From: Candidatus Falkowbacteria bacterium RIFCSPLOWO2_02_FULL_45_15
Lineage (GTDB): Bacteria; Patescibacteriota; Patescibacteriia; Patescibacteriales; XYC2-FULL-47-12
NCBI GenBank assembly: GCA_001777995.1
Contig: MFFV01000011.1
Location: 1 to 10,498, forward strand
Reading direction: 5' to 3'
DNA: 10,498 nt
Positions 1 to 4,793 of this stretch are shown one piece after another (the stretch's first letter is position 1; every line of letters begins with the position of its first letter). The notes under the pieces are model-generated. The model saw nothing but the letters and a program-made list of their open reading frames with translations. It was not told where the DNA came from and searched no databases. Position numbers and translations under genes: made by a program.

Positions 1-30
1 AGATAACCTCCTCTAAAAAATCGGCGTTTT

Positions 31-80
31 AAAAAAGTAAAAACGGCATTTATTGATCCGCCGTTTTTACTTTTTTTATA
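31..80. terminator. Strong intrinsic terminator, probably bidirectional
   Basis: A perfect 17-bp stem pairs 31-47 with 60-76 around a 12-nt loop (48-59). The right arm ends in a run of seven T, and the left arm starts with a run of A, so the hairpin can end transcripts from either direction. It probably ends a gene left of the window. Confidence 0.8.
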
Positions 81-265
81 TGCCTATTTTTCCTTTCAAT
101 TTTTAAATTTTTAGTTTTTGCTTTCCGCCGTTTTTTGGTAGTCTCGCCAGACCCTTGCCACGCCAAGCATTTAATTTCGTGCCACGACACACCCAAACTT
201 GGCGTATCTCAAACGCGCTATTTCGCATAAGAGCGGTATAGGCGAAGTGCTATGCAGGCAGGTGA
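81..265. other. Intergenic stretch without a supported gene
   Basis: I see no intact gene here. The part from about 120 to 262 is richer in G and C than its flanks and contains an 8-bp inverted repeat (ACGCCAAG at 160-167 with CTTGGCGT at 198-205). On the minus strand a frame is open across much of it, but it is broken by a stop and matches nothing I recognise. It may be decayed coding or element DNA left of the recombinase remnant. Confidence 0.4.
254..262. repeat. Half copy of the GGCAGGCAGG palindromic repeat
   Basis: GCAGGCAGG matches the right half of the palindromic elements at 905-924 and 3722-3742. It lies immediately before the point where the recombinase reading frame becomes open (TGA at 263-265), so it may mark the truncation breakpoint. 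It is short enough to be coincidental. Confidence 0.4.
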
Positions 266-598
266 ATTACTAACGATTTTTATGACAAAAAGTTTAAAGA
301 ATACACTGAAAAGCAGGCCAAGCTAATGACGGAAATAAGCAAGCACGATAAAGCCGACAAGCAGTATTATATTACGGCAAACACTATATTAAATTTAGCT
401 AAACGGGCTCGTGAAATATTTGAAAATTCTGAAGTTGCTGAAAAAAGGCAATTTTTGAATTACCTGCTTCAGAACTGCCAATTAAAAGACAAAAATCTCT
501 CATATAAGCTAAAAACACCGTTTGATACGGTGCTTTCAGCGTCTAAGTGTTCTAATTTGCTCCCGGGGTCGGATTCGAACCGACGACCAATTGGTTAA
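266..598 (+). pseudogene. Large serine recombinase, C-terminal remnant
   Basis: The frame is open from 266 to the TAA at 596-598, with an internal ATG at 326. The product begins ITNDFYDKKFKEYTEKQ and continues through AREIFENSEVAEKRQFLNYL and LKDKNLSYKLKTPFDTVL. This is the coiled-coil and C-terminal region of large serine recombinases, recognised from memory of the family. The N-terminal resolvase catalytic domain and the zinc ribbon are absent: a TGA at 263-265 and unrelated sequence lie upstream. The last ~13 residues (LLPGSDSNRRPIG) are an antisense reading of the tRNA-Asn gene, a common end for recombinases that integrated at a tRNA gene. It should be inactive and looks like the scar of an integrated element. 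No second copy of the tRNA 3' end is visible in the window. Confidence 0.75.
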
Positions 599-631
599 CA
601 GCCAACTGCGCTACCGCTGCGCTACCCGGGA
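560..631 (-). tRNA. tRNA-Asn (GUU)
   Basis: A complete cloverleaf reads on the minus strand from 631 to 560 (72 nt). The acceptor stem is TCCCGGG with CCCGGGA, the D stem GCGC/GCGC, the anticodon stem GTTGG/CCAAT (one G-U pair) with loop CTGTTAA giving anticodon GTT, and the T stem GTCGG/CCGAC with loop TTCGAAT. The discriminator is G, as usual for tRNA-Asn. CCA is not encoded. The gene is overlapped at its 3' side by the recombinase remnant (opposite strand) and at its 5' side by the end of the GIY-YIG reading frame (same strand). Confidence 0.95.
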
Positions 632-874
632 AATATTAAATTTTAAAAACTCTTTGCCACAACCACTTTTTAAATATTTTTCTTTTTTTCTTGCATTTAT
701 TCTATCTTCCATTTTTTCTAAATAAATAATAGTCCATGGTCGATAATGTTTGGTAGATTGAGTATTACCTGCGTTATGCTCTTGAAGCCTCCTATTTATG
801 TTATTGGTCATCCCAACATAGATACGACCATCAACTTTACTCTTTATGGCATAAATAAAATAAATTTTATCCAT
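611..874 (-). CDS. GIY-YIG family endonuclease (small, UvrC-like fold)
   Basis: The 87-residue product is a single GIY-YIG domain. FIY (residues 6-8) and YVG (19-21) replace the name-giving motifs, followed by TNNINRRLQEH, and the conserved helix RKKEKYLKSG carries the likely metal-binding Glu65. I chose ATG 874 because MDKIYFIYAI is where family members normally start. An in-frame TTG at 943 would add 23 residues encoded by repeat DNA. The family is nucleases; the target here is unknown. The frame ends at a TAG inside the D loop of tRNA-Asn, so the last residues (RVAQR) come from tRNA sequence. Direct repeats of the tRNA 5' end flank the gene, which suggests a mobile or selfish cassette. It would be co-transcribed with tRNA-Asn. 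Confidence 0.85.
   Translation of the reverse strand: MDKIYFIYAIKSKVDGRIYVGMTNNINRRLQEHNAGNTQSTKHYRPWTIIYLEKMEDRINARKKEKYLKSGCGKEFLKFNISRVAQR
614..637. repeat. Direct repeat copy B: 5' end of tRNA-Asn
   Basis: Read on the minus strand this is AATATTTCCCGGGTA followed by GCGCAGCGG, i.e. seven bases of flank (two bases of which abut the tRNA start) plus the first ~18 bases of tRNA-Asn. The same sequence recurs at 896-940, on the far side of the GIY-YIG gene, in the same orientation. Confidence 0.85.
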
Positions 875-895
875 TATACAAAGTATACGAAAATC

Positions 896-940
896 CCGCT
901 GCGCCTTGCCTGCCGGCAGGCAGGTACCCGGGAAAATATT
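896..940. repeat. Direct repeat copy A: tRNA-Asn 5' end split by a palindrome
   Basis: The segment 925-940 matches 623-637 with one extra A, and 896-904 matches 614-622 exactly. The two parts are continuous in copy B but are separated here by the 20-bp palindromic element at 905-924. Outside these limits the flanks diverge. This is therefore a duplicate of the tRNA-Asn 5' end that later received (or was formed together with) the palindrome. Confidence 0.85.
905..924. repeat. Palindromic interspersed element (TGCCTGCCGGCAGGCA core)
   Basis: Positions 907-922 are a perfect 16-bp palindrome. The element splits the duplicated tRNA-Asn 5' end cleanly: removing these 20 bases restores the tRNA sequence. 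A related copy lies in rsmI (3722-3742) and a half copy at 254-262. Elements of this kind are common in Parcubacteria genomes, from general familiarity rather than a search. Confidence 0.8.
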
Positions 941-982
941 CAATTAGCAATTAGCAATTAACAATTACGAATTATCAATTGA
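941..982. repeat. Tandem heptamer array (CAATTAG type), six units
   Basis: Six consecutive 7-bp units read CAATTAG, CAATTAG, CAATTAA, CAATTAC, GAATTAT, CAATTGA. The first two are identical and the others differ by one or two bases. The array lies between the outer tRNA-Asn duplicate and the leftward promoter. It is probably slipped low-complexity DNA. Confidence 0.7.
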
Positions 983-1005
983 GTTAATAAGCAGACACCT
1001 CAATT

Positions 1006-1034
1006 ATCATAGCCAAAATTTAGTTACCAGTCAA
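1006..1034 (-). promoter_or_regulatory. Leftward sigma70-type promoter
   Basis: On the minus strand TTGACT (1034-1029) and TATGAT (1011-1006) are separated by 17 bp. Transcription would start near 999 and run through the outer tRNA duplicate, the GIY-YIG gene and tRNA-Asn. It is probably the original tRNA-Asn promoter, now displaced from its tRNA. Confidence 0.6.
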
Positions 1035-1048
1035 TACCATTTTGCTAT

Positions 1049-1077
1049 TTGCTCTCTGCAGCGGATTATGTTAAAAT
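1049..1077 (+). promoter_or_regulatory. Possible rightward promoter for the small membrane protein
   Basis: TTGCTC (1049-1054) and TAAAAT (1072-1077) have a 17-bp spacer. The -10 is good and the -35 is weak. The start codon at 1112 lies about 28 nt after the expected transcript start. Confidence 0.35.
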
Positions 1078-1111
1078 TATGGCAAAGTATATTTAATAAT
1101 TAAGTAAAAGT

Positions 1112-1345
1112 ATGAAGGATTTTTTTCGGTCTATTGACCGTCAATTCAACGGTTTTATCATTAATTTAGCGGGCGGGGCAGTACTGCTACTATTTTTTGC
1201 GGTATTAGTCGTTTGGAGCGACTTTTTTCTGCGCTTGGTTTTTGGCTGTGCGCTGCTGATCGCCGCCTGGATTTCGTTTTATGCCGCTTTAAAACTATAC
1301 CAAATCAAGCGGAAAATTAAGGATTTTATTCCCCGGATTAAGTAA
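1112..1345 (+). CDS. Small membrane protein, two predicted helices, unknown function
   Basis: The 77-residue product has a short charged N-terminus (MKDFFRSIDRQ), two hydrophobic segments at about residues 14-35 and 39-62 with little between them, and a basic tail (KIKRKIKDFIPRIK-like, rich in Lys and Arg). The positive-inside rule would place both ends in the cytoplasm. No family is recognised. ATG 1112 is preceded by AAGTAAAAGT, a weak ribosome-binding site at best. It stands alone between tRNA-side accessory DNA and the large membrane protein at 1468, in the same direction. Codon use resembles its neighbours, so I take it as a real gene. Confidence 0.65.
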   Translation: MKDFFRSIDRQFNGFIINLAGGAVLLLFFAVLVVWSDFFLRLVFGCALLIAAWISFYAALKLYQIKRKIKDFIPRIK

Positions 1346-1385
1346 AATATTTTTGTTAGTGAAAATTAGTTTATTTATTAGCGAT

Positions 1386-1455
1386 GATTAGTGAGAGAAC
1401 ATTGCTATCACGAATTAACACTAATTAAGAGACAAATCTGTACGAATCACTAATC
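1386..1455. repeat. Spaced inverted repeat GATTAGTGA / TCACTAATC
   Basis: GATTAGTGA (1386-1394) and TCACTAATC (1447-1455) form a perfect 9-bp inverted repeat 52 nt apart, in an AT-rich gap holding further partial copies of TTAGTGA and CACTAAT. No promoter in the gap is convincing. The role is unknown. Confidence 0.4.
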
Positions 1456-1467
1456 CATTTTTAATGT

Positions 1468-3120
1468 ATGCCTAATCCAAATTTAATGGCTAAACCGGCG
1501 GCGGCTTTGACGCTGACCGAAGCGGTTAAAGATTTGTTCCGGGCTATCTATCAAGAGCAGCAAAAAGGCGGGGGCGAGGGAGATGACGCCGTGGCTAAAA
1601 TTAAAGTCAATGAAATCATCAGCAAGATGTCTTTTTTTTATGAAAAAATCCGCAACGCGGTTGATTACAAAGACGACCACTTGCTGCGCAAAAACGCCAT
1701 TGAACGAATTTTAAAGCGGCTGGTAATGATGGGGCATAACGAACCGGAAGAAATCGCCAAGACCCTGCTCGTGGAGTTGATTCGCGCCGGCTATTTAGGC
1801 AACGACAACGTGCCGGAAACGGCCGTTAACGAGGTAGCGGTAATTATTGAGCGTTTTGACAAACTGCGCAAGTTAATTTTAGCCGCCGGCAAAAAAGAGC
1901 GTCAAGAAATTGACGCGGTTAAAAAATGGACAGCCAATTTAGCCGCCACTAATTTGGAGGAGTTATTGGGAGACCATCGGGTGGACCAGGTAATGGGGCG
2001 GCACATGTTCGATATCATTAACGCTAATATCGTTGATAACGGCGCCAGCAAAGAATTCAGCCGCGACAAAAAAATTCAAATTTATATCGGCATTTACAGC
2101 AAGCTGTTCAAATACGACGATGCCATGCTGGAATACATGCTTTTTCATTATTTTAATCCCAAATGGAATGAGGCAACGGACGAAGACATCGCTTTGGTCG
2201 CCCAGCATTACCAGGAGTTGCGCGACGTCATCTATCAGCAATTACGCCACTATTTCCGCAAGCAGGTCGGCAAAGTCGTCCAGCGCTATACCATTTATTT
2301 TTCCATTCTCCAAGACGCCATTGCCGAAGACCCGGCCGCAACTTACGACAAGCTAAAAGAGCATCCGGACCAGTTTAAAAAATTAATCGCCAAAGTTTGC
2401 GAACGGCGCTATAAAGAGTCGCGCGCCCGCCTGCGCCGCGGCGCCATCCGCAGCATTATTTATATTTTTTTGACCAAAGCAATTTTGGTTTTTATTTTGG
2501 AAATTCCGGCGACGATGTTTTTGGGCGAAGAAGTTAAATACTATTCTTTAGTGATTAACGTATTATTCCCGCCGGCGCTCTTATTTTTAATCGCTCTAAT
2601 GACGTCGGTGCCGGCGGACGACAATACCGCTCAAATCCAAACCGGCATTGAAGAGATAGTTTTTTCCCAAAAGCGGGAAAAGCATCCGGTTAAGCTGTCT
2701 TATCCGACCAAGCGCAAAGCGGCTACCAGCATTATTTTTGGTTTTTTCTATACCGTTACCTTTTTATTGTCGTTCGGCCTCGTGATTTGGGCGCTGGTGC
2801 AAATTGAATTTTCTCTCGTTAGCATCGTTATTTTTCTTTTCTTTTTGTCTTTAATCAGTTTCTTCGGCATCCGGTTAGGCCGTTTTGCCAAAGCTTATTC
2901 GGTGATTGAAACGCGGGAACGACTTTTTTCTTTTATCGCCAACTTTTTTTACGTGCCGATTGTGGCGATGGGAAAATGGCTGACGGAAACATTCTCCCAG
3001 ATAAACGTTTTTATTTTCCTCTTGGATTTTATCATTGAGGCGCCGTTCAAAATTTTCGTGGAGATGTTTGAACAGTGGACCGCGTACGTGAAAGAGCGGA
3101 AAGAAGGCATCGTGGAATAA
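1468..3120 (+). CDS. Large membrane protein with long soluble N-terminal region, unknown function
   Basis: The 550-residue product has two halves. Residues 1-325 are hydrophilic and helix-rich, with many charged residues and no signal peptide, so this half is probably cytoplasmic. Residues 328-527 are membrane-bound: clear helices at about 328-352, 359-381, 420-445 and 447-470, plus hydrophobic stretches at about 487-500 and 510-527 that may be helices or re-entrant segments. The basic run ESRARLRRGAIR (~317-328) just before the first helix supports a cytoplasmic N-terminal half. I recognise no catalytic motif and no named family. Such proteins are typical of the lineage-specific hypotheticals of CPR bacteria. 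An alternative start is ATG 1486 (Met7). No ribosome-binding site is visible. It lies upstream of rsmI in the same direction, with a repeat-rich gap of 68 bp between them. Confidence 0.75.
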   Translation: MPNPNLMAKPAAALTLTEAVKDLFRAIYQEQQKGGGEGDDAVAKIKVNEIISKMSFFYEKIRNAVDYKDDHLLRKNAIERILKRLVMMGHNEPEEIAKTLLVELIRAGYLGNDNVPETAVNEVAVIIERFDKLRKLILAAGKKERQEIDAVKKWTANLAATNLEELLGDHRVDQVMGRHMFDIINANIVDNGASKEFSRDKKIQIYIGIYSKLFKYDDAMLEYMLFHYFNPKWNEATDEDIALVAQHYQELRDVIYQQLRHYFRKQVGKVVQRYTIYFSILQDAIAEDPAATYDKLKEHPDQFKKLIAKVCERRYKESRARLRRGAIRSIIYIFLTKAILVFILEIPATMFLGEEVKYYSLVINVLFPPALLFLIALMTSVPADDNTAQIQTGIEEIVFSQKREKHPVKLSYPTKRKAATSIIFGFFYTVTFLLSFGLVIWALVQIEFSLVSIVIFLFFLSLISFFGIRLGRFAKAYSVIETRERLFSFIANFFYVPIVAMGKWLTETFSQINVFIFLLDFIIEAPFKIFVEMFEQWTAYVKERKEGIVE

Positions 3121-3188
3121 AAGTTTATAAAGTAAAAGTTATAAAGTTAAAAAGTAGAGACGCGTCATTGGCGCATCTATGATGTTAT
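3121..3188. repeat. Low-complexity and imperfect inverted repeats before rsmI
   Basis: The gap starts with near-repeats of AAGTTATAAAGT (3121-3155) and continues with GACGCGTC-ATT-GGCGCATC, an imperfect inverted repeat, ending just before the rsmI start. No ribosome-binding site or clear promoter is seen. Similar filler sequences occur between genes of Parcubacteria. Confidence 0.4.
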
Positions 3189-3893
3189 ATGGTTAGTTTG
3201 TATGTTATCGCTACACCTATAGGGAATTTGGAAGATGTAACGTTAAGGGCATTGCGAATACTGCGCGAGGTTGATTTTATTTTGTGCGAAGACACGCGGG
3301 TAACGAAAAAATTATTGGTTAAATATGAGATAAAAACGCCGGCTATTTCTTATCACCAACATTCAGCCGCGCCCAAAGTGGAAAAGATAATTGAACTGTT
3401 AAAACAGGGTAAAAATTTGGCGCTCGTTACCGACGCCGGCACGCCGGGTATCTCTGACCCCGGCAATAAATTAATCGCCGAATTGACAGAAGTCAGCCGC
3501 GACCCATCCTTACAGGTAATCCCTGTCCCCGGCCCTTCCGCGCTTACCGCCGCCCTTTCCATTTCCGGTTTGCCCACGGACGAATTTTTATTTTTAGGGT
3601 TTTTGCCGCACAAAAAAGGGCGGCAGACGCTGGTGAAAAAAATTGTCGCCAGTGAACGAACCGTGGTTGTTTACGAATCCTGCCATCGCATCGTTAAATT
3701 TTTGCAGGAACTGATTGATAACCTGCCTCTCCGGCAGGCAGGCGGCGGCGCAAATTTAAACATAGTTGTTTGCCGCGAACTGACCAAAATGTTTGAGAGC
3801 GTTTACCGCGGTACGCCGTCGACAGTATTGGCAACTCTACAAAGCGACCAAAATAATTTAAAGGGGGAGTTTGTTATTGTGATTGGCAAGTAA
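3189..3893 (+). CDS. rsmI: 16S rRNA (cytidine-1402-2'-O)-methyltransferase RsmI
   Basis: RsmI methylates the ribose of C1402 in the decoding centre of 16S rRNA using S-adenosylmethionine. The 234-residue product is a tetrapyrrole-methylase-fold protein with the family motifs in order: ATPIGNLED (8-16), CEDTR (33-37), DAGTPGISDPG (82-92), GPSA (115-118), GFLP (137-140), YESCHR (162-167; usually YESPHR) and CRELTK (195-200). It is shorter than E. coli RsmI (~286 residues), lacking the C-terminal extension. Residues ~180-187 (PLRQAGGG) are encoded by a palindromic repeat inserted in frame just before the CRELTK strand and look like an added surface loop. The start MVSLYVIATP fits the family. No Shine-Dalgarno sequence is evident. 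The protein is probably still functional because all motifs are intact. Confidence 0.95.
   Translation: MVSLYVIATPIGNLEDVTLRALRILREVDFILCEDTRVTKKLLVKYEIKTPAISYHQHSAAPKVEKIIELLKQGKNLALVTDAGTPGISDPGNKLIAELTEVSRDPSLQVIPVPGPSALTAALSISGLPTDEFLFLGFLPHKKGRQTLVKKIVASERTVVVYESCHRIVKFLQELIDNLPLRQAGGGANLNIVVCRELTKMFESVYRGTPSTVLATLQSDQNNLKGEFVIVIGK
3722..3742. repeat. Palindromic element inserted in frame within rsmI
   Basis: CCTGCCT (3722-3728) pairs with AGGCAGG (3736-3742) around a 7-nt loop. The sequence resembles the element at 905-924 with a changed centre. It encodes part of LPLRQAG in RsmI without disturbing the frame. Confidence 0.75.
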
Positions 3894-3932
3894 CCGTGTT
3901 ATGCCGGCGTTATTAACATTTAGCTTAAATTT

Positions 3933-4190
3933 ATGCCGCAGAATTTAGAGAAAAAAGTGGATAAAATTTTGGTGGAAGTTTTGTCTAACAGAGAAGATAA
4001 AAAGGATTTAAAAAGAGAAGTGGGAAATATGAGTAAAAAGATGGACCAAGTCTTGAATACGGTAGACAGCTTTGCCAAAAAAGTTGAAGTTGTTTAGACT
4101 GGACAAACATCCAATATCGCCGCGCACGACCGGTTTGAAACGCGCATCACGCGCGTTGAAAAGCATTTGGATTTAAAACTAGTTAGTTGA
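3933..4190 (+). pseudogene. Small coiled-coil protein interrupted by an in-frame amber codon
   Basis: From ATG 3933 the frame encodes 54 residues (MPQNLEKKVDKILVEVLSNR and on through KKMDQVLNTVDSFAKKVEVV), reaches TAG at 4095-4097, and stays open to TGA at 4188-4190. The part after the stop (SNIAAHDRFETRITRVEKHL) is also charged and helix-forming with a heptad look, and codon use does not change. This suggests a former ~85-residue helical protein with a nonsense mutation rather than a gene that ended at 4097. Small proteins ending in DRFETRITRVEKHL-like sequences are familiar from CPR genomes as unnamed hypotheticals. The 54-residue product might still be made; amber readthrough is possible but unsupported. 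A strong terminator follows directly. Confidence 0.6.
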
Positions 4191-4195
4191 ATTTT

Positions 4196-4244
4196 ATCCC
4201 CACGCCTTTCTAGAATACTCCCAGGAAGGTGTGGGGATTTATTT
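4196..4244 (+). terminator. Intrinsic terminator after rsmI and the broken coiled-coil gene
   Basis: A 15-bp stem pairs 4196-4210 (ATCCCCACGCCTTTC) with 4224-4238 (GGAAGGTGTGGGGAT), including two G-U pairs, around a 13-nt loop. TTTATTT follows. Confidence 0.85.
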
Positions 4245-4272
4245 GACATTTTATTGGTAAAAGAGGTAAAGT
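4243..4272 (+). promoter_or_regulatory. Probable promoter of the Nudix gene
   Basis: A perfect TTGACA (4243-4248) and TAAAGT (4267-4272) have an 18-bp spacer. The -35 sits in the tail of the preceding terminator, so the Nudix gene appears to be a separate transcription unit starting near 4279. Confidence 0.5.
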
Positions 4273-4303
4273 TAAAGCAAGTTCGCTTTAATTTTTTTGT
4301 TTT

Positions 4304-4738
4304 ATGCCAAAAGAATTTGAATCTTTCAGAGTCGGCCAAAAAGCAATTTTAATTCGCGCTGACAAGTGTTTAATTGTAGAATGTTCTGATCGGTTAAATG
4401 TATGGGATCTGCCTGGCGGAAGAATAGATAAGGGCGAAGAAGGTGAAGCAGCGTTTCGGCGGGAAATTAAAGAGGAAATAGGCTTAGAGAATTTTGCAAT
4501 TTTAGCTATTGCTGATTACGCGATAATGTATTGGCAGAACGATTTTCCTCTGTGTGGCGTTGTCAATTTAATTAAAAACGACGACGACGCCGTCACTTTA
4601 AGTTTTGAACACGCGAGTTACCGTTGGATTGCCGAAAATGAAGTTGATAAATTTCAATATATTTGGCCGCTGATGGCGCGGATGATAAAAAATGGATTTA
4701 AGTATCATAAACTACCGAAGTTGGAAAATAAATTGTAA
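4304..4738 (+). CDS. Nudix hydrolase
   Basis: The 144-residue product carries a complete Nudix box at residues 39-61: Gly39, Glu45, Arg53-Glu54, Glu57-Glu58 and Gly60, in the form Gx5Ex7REUxEExGU. These glutamates bind the divalent metals used to hydrolyse nucleoside diphosphates linked to another group. It is preceded by VWDLPGGR, typical of MutT/ADP-ribose-type members. The length is that of a single-domain Nudix protein. The substrate cannot be assigned from sequence alone: oxidised dNTPs, nucleotide sugars or dinucleoside polyphosphates are all possible. ATG 4304 begins before the first strand of the fold (VGQKAILIR) and is the natural start. It is flanked by a terminator upstream and a dispersed repeat downstream. 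Confidence 0.9.
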   Translation: MPKEFESFRVGQKAILIRADKCLIVECSDRLNVWDLPGGRIDKGEEGEAAFRREIKEEIGLENFAILAIADYAIMYWQNDFPLCGVVNLIKNDDDAVTLSFEHASYRWIAENEVDKFQYIWPLMARMIKNGFKYHKLPKLENKL

Positions 4739-4749
4739 GCGAGTTTTGA

Positions 4750-4792
4750 CGGGATTGCTTCATCCCGCAATATTGCGGGACTCGCAATGACA
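4750..4792. repeat. Dispersed repeat of the CGGGATTGCTTC...CTCGCAATGACA type
   Basis: The sequence starts CGGGATTGCTTC, contains the perfect palindrome CCCGCAATATTGCGGG (4764-4779) and ends CTCGCAATGACA. Its ends match a repeat form seen between genes in many bacterial genomes (from memory), usually read in reverse as TGTCATTGCGAG...GAAGCAATCCCG with a variable hairpin centre. It ends one base before the metG start codon. Confidence 0.7.
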
Positions 4793-4793
4793 T

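Noticed and set aside
522..725. Plus-strand frame with the peptide GRIRTDDQLVNSQLRYRCATREI
   Set aside because: Most of it is an antisense translation of tRNA-Asn followed by the antisense of the GIY-YIG gene. This is a well-known spurious product at tRNA genes.
875..943. Extended N-terminus of the GIY-YIG protein from TTG 943
   Set aside because: The extra 23 residues are encoded by the tRNA duplicate and the palindrome, and the family's domain starts at the ATG at 874.
746..961. Plus-strand frame opposite the GIY-YIG gene
   Set aside because: It is the shadow of a recognised domain on the minus strand and has no family features of its own.
941..982. CRISPR array
   Set aside because: The units are 7 bp and contiguous without spacers. 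No cas gene is present anywhere in the window.
4095..4097. Stop-codon recoding as in some CPR lineages
   Set aside because: Those lineages recode UGA, while this is UAG. All other genes here end normally at TAA, TAG or TGA, so recoding is not supported.
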